Source: UMGS973 sp045599945
GTDB lineage: Bacteria; Bacillota; Clostridia; Peptostreptococcales; Anaerovoracaceae
Direction: 5' to 3'
DNA: 46,540 nucleotides
Assembly (NCBI GenBank): GCA_045599945.1
Contig: JAZRWY010000041.1
Span: forward strand, 1-46,540
A program made the position numbers and the translations under genes. Below are positions 32,129 to 39,912 of this stretch, piece by piece; position 1 is the stretch's first letter; every line of letters starts with the position of its first letter. Below the pieces are notes generated by a model that was given only the letters and a program-made list of their open reading frames with translations, did no database searches and had not been told where the DNA came from.

Positions 32129-33412
32129 TTATTTGATAACTGCGCTCTTGTAGATCAGATCGATTGCCTTCTTCATTCTGATATCTCCAGCCATGAATTC
32201 AAGGTTTTCTGCTCCAAGCATTCCCTTCACCTGATCCACTTCCATTGAATACTGATCTGCAATTCTTTCAATTTCTTCGCTGATTTCATCGGAAGTAACT
32301 TCAATGCCTTCTTCCTTTGCAATGGCAGTGATGAGCATTCTTGTCTTCAGCTTTTTAAATGCTTCCGGCTTGATTTCTTCCTGGAAATCTTCCTTGCTCT
32401 TTCCGAGATAATCCAGATACTGATCCAGTGACATGCCCTGTGCTCTCAGCTGCTGGTCAAATTCTCCCATCATGCTTTCGGATTCTGACTTGAGCATTCC
32501 GTCAGGAATATCGATATCTGTTGCTTCATAGATCTTTTCGATGATCTTGTTCTTCATATCGTTTTCTGCTTCTGTTTCCTTGCTCTTAATCAGCTCTTCC
32601 TTCTTCTGTGCTCTCAGTTCTTCCAATGTATCACATTCACTTACGTCTTTTACGAATTCATCGTCAAGTTCCGGAACTTCCGTTTCCTTGATTTCATGGA
32701 TTAAGCATTTGAAGATTGCTTCCTTGCCTGCAAGATCATCTGCATGATATTCTTCCGGGAATGTAACCTTGACTTCCACAGGTTCTCCGGCCTTTGCACC
32801 GATTAACTGTTCCTCAAATCCAGGAATGAATGTGCCTGAACCGATCTTTAATGGATATCTTTCCGCTGTGCCGCCTTCAAAATTAACACCGTCAACAGAA
32901 CCTTCATAATCCACCAGTACCATGTCATCATTCTGAACCGGTCTGTCTACAAGAACCATTCTTGAATTTCTTCTGCGCAGTGATTCAATTTCTTCATCGA
33001 TATCTTCTTCTGTAACTTCAGCTTCAATCTTCTCTATTTCAACACCCTTGTAATCCTGTACGTTTACTTCTGGATATACTTCAACTGACATTTCAATTGT
33101 AAGGCCTTCGCCCTTCTTCGGGTCATAAGGTTCAACTTCCGGATAGCTTACTACATCAAGATCCAGTTCATCTAAAGCCTGAACATATCCGTCCTGAAGA
33201 AGTTCATTGATTGCATCTTCAAAGAAAACACCTTCGCCGTAGTATCTTTCAATGATGCTCTTTGGAGCCTTGCCTTTTCTGAATCCGTCTACTGCGAATT
33301 TTCCCTTTGACTGATTATATGCCTTTACCTGAGCTGCTTCAAATTCTTCTGCTGTGAATTCAATTGAGAATTTCACAACATTCTTTTCCTTTGAAATTAA
33401 TGTTGATTTCAT
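32129..33412 (-). CDS. tig: Trigger factor, ribosome-associated chaperone/PPIase
   Basis: 427 residues: N-terminal ribosome-binding domain with the signature GFRKGKAPKSIIE, central FKBP-type PPIase domain (about 160-245, VDYEGSVDGVNFEGG), and a long helical C-terminal domain. It shelters nascent chains at the ribosome exit tunnel. The ATG at 33412 follows AGGAGG. Upstream in-frame methionines extend through the promoter and are rejected. It is the first gene of the tig-clpP-clpX-lon-engB operon. Confidence 0.96.
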   Translation of the reverse strand: MKSTLISKEKNVVKFSIEFTAEEFEAAQVKAYNQSKGKFAVDGFRKGKAPKSIIERYYGEGVFFEDAINELLQDGYVQALDELDLDVVSYPEVEPYDPKKGEGLTIEMSVEVYPEVNVQDYKGVEIEKIEAEVTEEDIDEEIESLRRRNSRMVLVDRPVQNDDMVLVDYEGSVDGVNFEGGTAERYPLKIGSGTFIPGFEEQLIGAKAGEPVEVKVTFPEEYHADDLAGKEAIFKCLIHEIKETEVPELDDEFVKDVSECDTLEELRAQKKEELIKSKETEAENDMKNKIIEKIYEATDIDIPDGMLKSESESMMGEFDQQLRAQGMSLDQYLDYLGKSKEDFQEEIKPEAFKKLKTRMLITAIAKEEGIEVTSDEISEEIERIADQYSMEVDQVKGMLGAENLEFMAGDIRMKKAIDLIYKSAVIK

Positions 33413-33475
33413 TTTGATATATATCCTCCTAAAATTGTTAACTTGTATATTATGCCTAAGCATAGAGCACATAAT

Positions 33476-33504
33476 ATTATACCTTTTTACGCTCCATTTT
33501 GCAA
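33476..33504 (-). promoter_or_regulatory. Promoter of the tig-clpP-clpX-lon operon
   Basis: TTGCAA (33499-33504), 17 bases, TATAAT (33476-33481) on the minus strand, about 65 bases before the tig start. No CtsR-like or CIRCE-like element was seen in the leader. Confidence 0.7.
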
Positions 33505-33513
33505 GCAAATATC

Positions 33514-33544
33514 AAAAAGGATGCAAGAAACCTGCACCCTTTTT
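33514..33544 (-). terminator. Terminator of the GGDEF gene
   Basis: AAAAAGGGTGCAGG and CTTGCATCCTTTTT pair over 14 bp (two G-U) around a TTT loop. It overlaps the last bases of the GGDEF stop codon and lies just upstream of the tig promoter. Confidence 0.75.
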
Positions 33545-34088
33545 ACAGAGATTCATTGATTGTCTTTTTCTTCCTTTTTTTCATTTCATACATGGCCCGG
33601 TCTGCTCTCGAAAGGACTTCTGCCACATCTGCTTTTTCACATCCGCAGACGCTGACTGTTCCCATGCTGAAGCCCAGCTCCGATTTTTCTTTCAGCGCCT
33701 CTCTGATTTTTTCTGCATCCTCCGGCTGCATTCCGGTAATGATGAATTCATCCCCTCCATATCTGGCAAGGAATGGATTTTTCGCATATTTTTCGCATTC
33801 TGTTTTCAGACTCCTGGCAAATTCCGCAAGATGTCTGTCACCAGCCAGATGCCCCTGTGTATCATTGATGCTCTTAAAGTCATCCAGGTCTATCATGGAT
33901 ACCACCAGTTTTTCTTCATCACCGAGTGCCTCCACCTGTTTTTCAAGGTGTTTCATGAGTTCCTTCCTCGAACTTAGCCCTGTAAGCGCATCAGAAGCGA
34001 GTTTCTTCCGGAGAACATGGACACGCACTGCCAGTATCACCATGGCTGCTGCCGTTATGAAATTGGTAAAAAATAAAATACTGTTCAT
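33543..34088 (-). CDS. Diguanylate cyclase (membrane-anchored GGDEF protein)
   Basis: 181 residues: a single N-terminal membrane helix (about 4-25), then a GGDEF domain with the substrate helix start DALTGLSSR, the metal-binding Asp in MIDLDDFKSIND and an intact active site RYGGDEF. This predicts an active synthase of cyclic di-GMP. The RxxD inhibitory site normally five residues upstream of GGDEF is missing (YAKN occupies that place), so product feedback may be absent. GAGGAG lies upstream of the ATG. There is no sensory domain besides the membrane segment. Confidence 0.9.
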   Translation of the reverse strand: MNSILFFTNFITAAAMVILAVRVHVLRKKLASDALTGLSSRKELMKHLEKQVEALGDEEKLVVSMIDLDDFKSINDTQGHLAGDRHLAEFARSLKTECEKYAKNPFLARYGGDEFIITGMQPEDAEKIREALKEKSELGFSMGTVSVCGCEKADVAEVLSRADRAMYEMKKRKKKTINESL

Positions 34089-34160
34089 AGCCGTCTCCTC
34101 AACTACGAACAGTATACCATATCCGGTTACATTTTTGTAATTTTTGTTCTAAAATTGTCA

Positions 34161-34808
34161 TTATATTTTACCGCAGTCTTCCTCTGCTGCCAGGAATATG
34201 GCAAACAAAGCTGCAAGGATGCATATATGCGCTGCTGCTGCACCATTAAACCGCGGAAAGGCAAAAGCCGCACTCTGGCTCAGAAGTCCGGCAGTGAGAA
34301 TCACCATGGATGCCTTCAGAAGCCTCATTTCCCTAAGAGCTCCCTTCGTCCGGATCATGAGGATGCCAAGCTGCACTACCACTGCAAGAGCGAAGACTGC
34401 AAATACTGCTATCATGTTGTGGCCGGTCACAAGCCTTGCCCCTGCGGCTGCCAGATACATGACCGCCGTCACTCCAATCAGAATCGCTCTGTGTCTGCTG
34501 CTCATTCTCTCACCCTTGAAGATTTCATGAACAAGCACATAAAAGCAACATACTGCAAGGAACATGAGAAGATAGAGTGCTGCCCAGAAGGCTTTAAGGC
34601 CCATGTCACTCATGACGAAAGCATGTGCGAACGCACCTGCAAATGCCGCAAGCATGAGAATGACAAATGTCATGCTCCATAATCTCTGTCTCTTACCGTT
34701 CTTGAACTTTTCTCCTCTGAGAATAATGATGAACGGAATGCATATGATTCCTATCGGAAGGTCGCTGAGCGCCTTTGCAAATTCTGCTCCTGATTCTATC
34801 AGTTCCAT
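34161..34808 (-). CDS. Unknown seven-transmembrane protein
   Basis: 215 residues with about seven hydrophobic helices and short loops. It is rich in Ala, Phe, Ile and Met. His residues occur near the membrane faces (FAHAFVMSD, VTGHNM). I do not recognise the family; it loosely resembles small 7-TM integral membrane families but no diagnostic motif is visible. GGAG lies ten bases before the ATG. It is 72 bases upstream of the GGDEF gene on the same strand, so the two may be co-transcribed. Confidence 0.7.
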   Translation of the reverse strand: MELIESGAEFAKALSDLPIGIICIPFIIILRGEKFKNGKRQRLWSMTFVILMLAAFAGAFAHAFVMSDMGLKAFWAALYLLMFLAVCCFYVLVHEIFKGERMSSRHRAILIGVTAVMYLAAAGARLVTGHNMIAVFAVFALAVVVQLGILMIRTKGALREMRLLKASMVILTAGLLSQSAAFAFPRFNGAAAAHICILAALFAIFLAAEEDCGKI

Positions 34809-34867
34809 TTTTCCATCTCCATATTACTGCATATTAATATTAGCATAGTGAAAGAAAAAAGCAACCC

Positions 34868-35134
34868 TCAGGATGTGCTTCTGTACAGCTCCCAACGCAT
34901 CTCCTTCACATAATACCGGATGACATAATCAATCAGTACACCATTCACCTCCGATGTACATGCATAGACGATGGTATGAAGGCCAAGCGGCGTCTCATTT
35001 TCCACTCGCCTGATCTGGTCTACGGTTACGGTCTGCACGTCGCCATTATTGTATGTGATTTTGAACTTCCGCGGAGCAGGCTGCTTCCCTCTGTAGAAGA
35101 CACATACAACATCAATTTCCTTATGTAGTATCAT
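34868..35134 (-). CDS. Small protein of the Y-family polymerase operon
   Basis: 88 residues, mostly beta-strand (VCVFYRGKQPAPRKFKITYNNG, then DVQTVTVDQIRRVE). The sequence suggests a small beta-barrel that could bind nucleic acid or a protein partner. Its start overlaps the end of the YolD-like gene by 14 bases, so it belongs to the same operon. The family is not known to me by name. A role with the translesion polymerase is inferred from context only. Confidence 0.7.
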   Translation of the reverse strand: MILHKEIDVVCVFYRGKQPAPRKFKITYNNGDVQTVTVDQIRRVENETPLGLHTIVYACTSEVNGVLIDYVIRYYVKEMRWELYRSTS

Positions 35135-35510
35135 AATCCTTCAATCCTATGATATCTGCAGTGCGGATTACGGTCCCATCTTCCATGCGGATGCAGCCTT
35201 CTTCCCTTCTAATCCTTTTCACATTGCCCACAATGCGGACAATCTCTCCTCCGCTCTTCCGTTCATCCTCTTTAAAATACTCTATTTCCACTTGCATCCC
35301 CTCTGCCATGCATCCATCCATCAGCTCCAGCATGTCATCGGCCACATCAGGCCTTCTGGATGTGATTCTCTTCTCCCCATCTATGACATCACCAAAGCCT
35401 GTAAGGGCTACAAAGGGCGCAAACTGTGCCGCTCTGTCATGCGCTGACATATGCCTTCTTGTCCTTGATACATGATGCGGCATGCATATGATGTCATCAT
35501 AGTTTTTCAT
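35121..35510 (-). CDS. YolD-like protein
   Basis: 129 residues with the opening YDDIICMPHHVSRTRRHMSAHDRAAQFAPF typical of clostridial YolD-like proteins, then a beta-rich C-terminal half. YolD-family genes usually sit beside a UvrX/UmuC-like Y-family polymerase in Bacillota and are thought to be its UmuD-like partner. Here the gene overlaps the polymerase gene by four bases (ATGA) and the downstream small gene by 14. Confidence 0.8.
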   Translation of the reverse strand: MKNYDDIICMPHHVSRTRRHMSAHDRAAQFAPFVALTGFGDVIDGEKRITSRRPDVADDMLELMDGCMAEGMQVEIEYFKEDERKSGGEIVRIVGNVKRIRREEGCIRMEDGTVIRTADIIGLKDYDTT

Positions 35511-37009
35511 GCCTTGTGACCTCCTATCTGCCTGTTTCTCTCCATTGCAGTTGCGCCTTTCTGAAGGCTCATTCCCTTTACAACTGCATTCTTCCCAAAC
35601 TTTCTCTTGATGTCTGACACTGCCTCTGTCACGTTCCTCTCCTTTTTCATCTCCTTCTCATGATGCGCTTTTTCTTCTTCACGCTTTTCATAGTCTATGA
35701 ACATGCTGAGCTGTTCAGGTGCATCTTCCTCTTTCATTCCTTCAGGACATACATCTGCCGCCTCGATTGTGATCCTCCTTATGAGAAGCTTTTCATCTGT
35801 CACCTCACGAAATATATTCATGGCAGCATCTGTAATCTGTGATTCAGATGACGTCCTTTTCATCAGATTAAAGGAGCCATGGGCGTGTACAGGCACCTCT
35901 CTTCCAAGATGGTCCTGCTGCGTCCTTCCTGTGTAGCCCCTCTTCAGATTATATCTGTCATAGCCTATGGCAAGAACAATCTGTCCGGTGACAAGTCTCT
36001 TCTCGAAGAGATCAAGGGCAAGCTGGCTGGCCATCTCCCTTATGACTATCTCAGCCCTCCTGTATTCATACCCTTCGGGAAGCACCTGACCGCTGCTCAG
36101 ACTCCTGTTTTTGGGCCTATACCCCTTGATATCCGCCATGGTGCATGGCTCCCAGCCCCATGCGTGGTCTATGAGAAGCTCTGCATTTACCCCGAACAGT
36201 CTGTAGAGCAGATCCTCATTCAGAAAATCATTCTTTTTGCCAACAGAGCATCTTGCAACATCTCCCATGGTATACATTCCATGGCTGTAGAGCTTCCTTG
36301 CGGTCCCTCTGCCGATTCTCCAGATATCCGTGATGGGCTGATGATTCCACAGCAGCCTTCTATATGACATTTCATCCAGACTCGCCATTCTCACTCCATC
36401 TGCATCCGGCTCCATATGCTTTGCAACGATGTCCATGGCAACCTTGCATAAATAGAGGTTGCTTCCTATACCTGCAGTTGCAGTGATTCCGGTCTCGCGC
36501 AGAACCTCCTTGATGAGCATGAGGGTGAATTCAGACGCCGTAAGGCCGTAGGTCTTGAGATAGGGTCCGGCATCGATGAATACCTCATCGATGGAATATA
36601 CATGGATATCCTCCGGCGCCACATATCTCAGATATATGCTATATATGCGTGCACTGTATTCCATGTATTTTGCCATTCTCGGCATGGCAGTAATGAAGTC
36701 TGCCGCAAGAGATGGATCCTTTTTCAGCGCATCATCAAATACAGAAGAGCCTGTGAATCTGTGATGCGGAGCCTGATTCTTTCTCACATCATTTATCTCA
36801 TTAACCTTCTCATTCACCTCAAAGAGCCTGGGCCTTCCCGGCACTCCTCTTGCTTTAAGAGGAGGCGATACTGCAAGGCAGATGGTTTTATCCGTCCGGC
36901 TCTCATCAGCGACGACCAGGTTCGTATTTAAAGGGTCAAGCCCTCTTTCTGCACATTCAACCGATGCATAGAAGGATTTCAGGTCTATTGCGACATATAT
37001 ATTTTCCAT
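35507..37009 (-). CDS. Y-family DNA polymerase (UmuC/UvrX-like translesion polymerase)
   Basis: 500 residues. The palm begins IYVAIDLKSFYASVECAERG, with the catalytic Asp and the steric-gate aromatic pair FY. The second catalytic motif is VYSIDEVFID. Thumb and little-finger regions follow, with ITATAGIGSNLYLCK as in DinB/UmuC. The C-terminal extension contains EQLSMF, a good match to the beta-clamp binding motif QLxLF (about residue 440). The start at 37009 follows AAGGAGG by nine bases. Expected to copy past DNA lesions. Operon of three overlapping genes with YolD and a small protein. Confidence 0.92.
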   Translation of the reverse strand: MENIYVAIDLKSFYASVECAERGLDPLNTNLVVADESRTDKTICLAVSPPLKARGVPGRPRLFEVNEKVNEINDVRKNQAPHHRFTGSSVFDDALKKDPSLAADFITAMPRMAKYMEYSARIYSIYLRYVAPEDIHVYSIDEVFIDAGPYLKTYGLTASEFTLMLIKEVLRETGITATAGIGSNLYLCKVAMDIVAKHMEPDADGVRMASLDEMSYRRLLWNHQPITDIWRIGRGTARKLYSHGMYTMGDVARCSVGKKNDFLNEDLLYRLFGVNAELLIDHAWGWEPCTMADIKGYRPKNRSLSSGQVLPEGYEYRRAEIVIREMASQLALDLFEKRLVTGQIVLAIGYDRYNLKRGYTGRTQQDHLGREVPVHAHGSFNLMKRTSSESQITDAAMNIFREVTDEKLLIRRITIEAADVCPEGMKEEDAPEQLSMFIDYEKREEEKAHHEKEMKKERNVTEAVSDIKRKFGKNAVVKGMSLQKGATAMERNRQIGGHKA

Positions 37010-37030
37010 TTTTTCCATCCTCCTTTTCAC

Positions 37031-37059
37031 AGTATATCACTTGCTTTTTTCTTTTTCAA
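37031..37059 (-). promoter_or_regulatory. Promoter of the Y-family polymerase operon
   Basis: TTGAAA (37054-37059), 17 bases, TATACT (37031-37036) on the minus strand, just upstream of the ribosome binding site. Confidence 0.7.
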
Positions 37060-37070
37060 TTGTTTGTTCT

Positions 37071-37082
37071 GAATTTATGTTC
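37071..37082 (-). promoter_or_regulatory. Weak LexA-box candidate
   Basis: GAACATAAATTC resembles the Gram-positive SOS box GAAC-N4-GTTC with one mismatch. It lies directly upstream of the -35 box. A second partial half-site (GAACAAAC) follows. Plausible because translesion polymerases are usually SOS-regulated, but the match is incomplete. Confidence 0.3.
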
Positions 37083-37100
37083 TGTTTTTATCCCGTAAAA

Positions 37101-37128
37101 AAGAAGCCCCTCGAAAAAGGCGCTTCTT
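37101..37128 (-). terminator. Terminator of the STAS/kinase operon
   Basis: AAGAAGCGCCT and AGGGGCTTCTT pair over ten of eleven positions around TTTTCG, followed by more T residues on the minus strand. It lies seven bases after the stop codon of the STAS-kinase gene. Confidence 0.8.
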
Positions 37129-37135
37129 CCATATG

Positions 37136-38308
37136 CTAGAATACAAGAGAATCCAGTTCCTCCGTAAGATCAAGGATATGCTGCTTATAGCATGCGATGG
37201 ACTTCTGCCCTGCCTCTGTATCACTCTCTCTTCTGATTGCTCTTCTCATGAGCCTTGTATATCCCACAAGCTGTGCTTTCTTTTCAACTTCTGCAAGCCT
37301 TGCTTCATCCTCTGTATCCAGATACATCTTCAGTGACTTGTTCCAGATGTCAAGCGCTGTCTCATGAGTGATTCCAAGGAACCCCTCTATGATGCTGTGA
37401 TCAAGCTCCGAGAATCCAAGATATGCATTGTACATTGAGCCCAGTTCAAATACAGGATTTCCCTGGCACAAGGTATCCATGTCGATGAGCATCTCTTCGC
37501 CGTTCTGAATCATGATATTCTTGATGTGATAGTCTCCATGCATCATATGATGGTCAACAGGGACTGCCTCCATCAGAGAAACCAGCTTTGAAGATGTTTC
37601 CTCCGGAAGATACGGAACCAGGAATTTTGCCCATCCGATTGCAACATCTCTCATGTCCGGCATGTCTTCCGGCCTTACAACCGTTGAATGAATCTTCTTT
37701 AGAAGGTTTACATATATGCCGACATAATCATCCAGATGCTCCGGATCTCCCTTGATGAGTTTTGCAAGCGACGTTGCCTCAAGCAGCTCAAATACAGAGC
37801 CGTATGTATCTCCGACCTTTACGACATCATATGGGATGGCAGTAGGTATTCCAAGGACAAATGCCCTTCTTGCCAGTTCACGTTCCCTATGGATGTCATC
37901 CAATGCATCTGCATCAAAATATACTTTTACAATCGTATCCGGGTCAAGCCGGTATACTTCACCGTTTCCTCCTTTTCCAATCACTTCGCAGCCCTCCACA
38001 GAAAGTTTTCTGTAAGCCTTTTCGATTGGAATCATTTCCGTAAATCCTGTCATGTCAAGGATCTCATATACATCAACAGAGGCCCCGATCAGTTTAAGCG
38101 TAGAATCATCTTTTCTAAGGCGGAGCAATACTCTAAGACCTGCACTTGAAATGTATTCCAGCGCCTCTACATCCAGTATCAGTTCCTCATATTCAAATTT
38201 CTTCAGTTCTTCACCGATTGCAGCTTCAACATCTGCCGCATTTCCCGAATCAATTCTTCCTTCCAGGAAGACATATAATACTTTTCCGATTAATTCTGCT
38301 TTTTTCAT
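37136..38308 (-). CDS. STAS domain fused to an APH-like phosphotransferase
   Basis: 390 residues. Residues 1-100 are a STAS domain with the loop EYISSAGLRVLL (Ser54/Ser55 at the anti-sigma antagonist phosphorylation position), very like the separate STAS protein at the head of the operon. Residues about 105-385 are an aminoglycoside-phosphotransferase-like kinase: a Gly-rich loop GKGGNGEVY with the ATP-binding Lys in IVKVYF, the catalytic HGDYHIKNIM and the metal-binding LIDMDT. I believe such kinases form the TIGR02172 group. The fusion suggests a kinase or small-molecule phosphotransferase steered by partner switching. The gene overlaps the HD gene by four bases (ATGA). The substrate is unknown. 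Confidence 0.85.
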   Translation of the reverse strand: MKKAELIGKVLYVFLEGRIDSGNAADVEAAIGEELKKFEYEELILDVEALEYISSAGLRVLLRLRKDDSTLKLIGASVDVYEILDMTGFTEMIPIEKAYRKLSVEGCEVIGKGGNGEVYRLDPDTIVKVYFDADALDDIHRERELARRAFVLGIPTAIPYDVVKVGDTYGSVFELLEATSLAKLIKGDPEHLDDYVGIYVNLLKKIHSTVVRPEDMPDMRDVAIGWAKFLVPYLPEETSSKLVSLMEAVPVDHHMMHGDYHIKNIMIQNGEEMLIDMDTLCQGNPVFELGSMYNAYLGFSELDHSIIEGFLGITHETALDIWNKSLKMYLDTEDEARLAEVEKKAQLVGYTRLMRRAIRRESDTEAGQKSIACYKQHILDLTEELDSLVF

Positions 38309-38886
38309 GCTTTTTCCTGCTCCTTATCGTGAAACACCTTGTCGATCAGTTCCATATATTCAACATATGCATAGTGATCTGACAATTCCTGTACGTGTGA
38401 TGCTACGCACTCATAGTACCAGCACTGCATCTTTGGATTCTTCTGATGAAATTTCTCCCACATGCTCTCTCCGCTGCGCATGTATTCCTGGTAAAAGGAC
38501 CGCATGTTTGACAGTTTGTCTGAAAGCCACATGATTTTTACACCGATGTCCTTTGTGTTTTCCAGCATCAGAAGAGATTCTTCCTTTCTCTGCATCCATG
38601 TCTCCGATGCGGGACGGTCCAGCAGCTTATCCTCCGTTTCACTCTGTACAAGCGCTGCTACTCTTGCCCCAAATCTTTCCTTTATGACTCTTGGATCAAC
38701 ATTGCAGTCTTCCACCGTATCATGCAGAAGTCCTGCAATGATTACCTCCTCATCGGTTGTCATGCTTCCTATGATGGCTGCAACCTCCATAGGATGGACA
38801 ATATATGGAATGCCGGAAAGCTTTCTCATCTGCCCTTGATGGGCTTCTGCTGCAAATGTGATTGCCTCATTTAATTTTTCACTCAT
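38305..38886 (-). CDS. HD-domain protein resembling a small alarmone hydrolase
   Basis: 193 residues. The arrangement His31 (YIVHPMEVA), His55-Asp56 with Glu59-Asp60 (GLLHDTVED) and the later Asp in LSDKLSNMRS matches the hydrolase half of RelA/SpoT and the Mesh1-type small alarmone hydrolases. No synthetase domain is present. Expected to remove the 3'-pyrophosphate of (p)ppGpp in a metal-dependent way, though other nucleotides are possible. The ATG at 38886 follows AGGA; an upstream longer frame is rejected because it lacks a ribosome site and covers a low-complexity stretch. It is the third gene of the STAS operon. Confidence 0.85.
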   Translation of the reverse strand: MSEKLNEAITFAAEAHQGQMRKLSGIPYIVHPMEVAAIIGSMTTDEEVIIAGLLHDTVEDCNVDPRVIKERFGARVAALVQSETEDKLLDRPASETWMQRKEESLLMLENTKDIGVKIMWLSDKLSNMRSFYQEYMRSGESMWEKFHQKNPKMQCWYYECVASHVQELSDHYAYVEYMELIDKVFHDKEQEKA

Positions 38887-38949
38887 ATTCTGTTCCTGTT
38901 CCGATGTATTGACAAAAACAGTGCACCTTCTGGCGCACTGCAATATCAG

Positions 38950-39351
38950 TCAGAATTTCTTGACGATCTCAAGTATGTTCTGTCCATCTTCATATCTATA
39001 CTGCAACTCATCCATGGTCTGCTTTACCATGTAGATGCCGAGACCTCCGATTTTTCTTTCTTCTGCAGACAGCGAAACATCCGGATCCTTTCTGCTCAAA
39101 GGATCAAATTTCACGCCATAATCTGTGAATCTGAACATGACGCCTTCATCCACCCGATCAATGGCAAGCCTCATCATACCTGTGTCTCCTTCATATGCAT
39201 AGTGTGCAATGTTGACAAATAATTCTTCGATTGCAACGGAAGTCTGCATCATAACCCGCATCGGACATCCCAGATTTTCCATCTCTGATTCAACAAATTC
39301 CATAACAGAAGCCAGATTGTCAAGAGTTGCCATGAATTCCTTTTCTACCAA
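38950..39351 (-). CDS. RsbW/SpoIIAB-like anti-sigma or serine kinase ATPase (HATPase_c_2)
   Basis: About 133 residues of the GHKL ATPase fold: N-box VAIEELFVNIAHYAY, a G1-like DYGVKFDP and the G2 box GGLGIYMVKQ. These are the ATP sites of RsbW-family kinases, which phosphorylate a STAS partner. The TTG at 39351 is favoured because AAGGAG lies six bases upstream; a GTG three bases earlier or one at 39381 are alternatives. The partner STAS gene is directly upstream. No sigma factor gene is in the window, so the second binding partner is unknown. Confidence 0.82.
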   Translation of the reverse strand: MVEKEFMATLDNLASVMEFVESEMENLGCPMRVMMQTSVAIEELFVNIAHYAYEGDTGMMRLAIDRVDEGVMFRFTDYGVKFDPLSRKDPDVSLSAEERKIGGLGIYMVKQTMDELQYRYEDGQNILEIVKKF

Positions 39352-39393
39352 CACGCTCTCCTTTTCCTGATGAAATATCACCCGATATCAGTT

Positions 39394-39690
39394 CTATTTG
39401 ATTGTAAGAATTTCTGAGAATCCAGTGATTTCAAATACTTCCATGATGTCTTCACATACGTTTTCAATCACCATTTCTCCCTGCTTGTTCATGATTTTCT
39501 GAGTGGAAAGAAGAACTCTCAATCCTGCAGATGAAATATATTCAAGATTTCCAAAATCCAGTGTCAGCGCTTCTACACCTTCGATGGATGCACTGATTTC
39601 ACTTTCCAGTTCAGGTGCTGTCGTTGTATCAAGTCTTCCTTCCAGTGCAAGGCAAAGATTCTTGTCGTTCTGTGTCTTCGTAATATTCAT
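39394..39690 (-). CDS. STAS-domain anti-anti-sigma factor-like protein
   Basis: 98 residues, the size of SpoIIAA/RsbV, with the conserved loop LEYISSAGLRVLL. Ser54 aligns with the Ser that RsbW-type kinases phosphorylate. The start follows AAAGGAG. It is the first gene of a four-gene operon with its own promoter. Expected to bind the adjacent RsbW-like ATPase in its unphosphorylated form. Strongly similar in the phospho-site loop to the STAS domain of the fusion protein at 37136, suggesting that both compete for the same ATPase. Confidence 0.9.
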   Translation of the reverse strand: MNITKTQNDKNLCLALEGRLDTTTAPELESEISASIEGVEALTLDFGNLEYISSAGLRVLLSTQKIMNKQGEMVIENVCEDIMEVFEITGFSEILTIK

Positions 39691-39745
39691 TCACTATTCT
39701 CCTTTATCGTAAAATACATAAAAAACAAATTCAGTTATCATATCA

Positions 39746-39774
39746 ATTATATCTCTTTCAATATGAACTCGCAA
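39746..39774 (-). promoter_or_regulatory. Promoter of the STAS/RsbW/HD/kinase operon
   Basis: TTGCGA (39769-39774), 17 bases, TATAAT (39746-39751) on the minus strand, about 55 bases before the STAS gene. It looks like a housekeeping promoter, not an alternative-sigma one. Confidence 0.7.
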
Positions 39775-39869
39775 GGGATACTTTTGCATCTGACGAAATC
39801 AGATGCACAGGTTTCTTTCCTTACACATTTTCCCTCTTATATCACATGCTTCATGCCAAATAAAAGAAA

Positions 39870-39895
39870 ACTCCTGAAGGTTTCCCTTCAGGAGT
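39870..39895 (-). terminator. Terminator of the AGCS symporter gene
   Basis: ACTCCTGAAGG/CCTTCAGGAGT, a perfect 11-bp stem with a 4-base loop, followed by TTTCTTTTATTT on the minus strand. Confidence 0.9.
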
Positions 39896-39912
39896 CTTGA
39901 TTTACTTTTCAA

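Noticed and set aside
33413..33508. Upstream extension of trigger factor
   Set aside because: The extension covers the -35/-10 promoter and lacks a ribosome site; AGGAGG supports the start at 33412.
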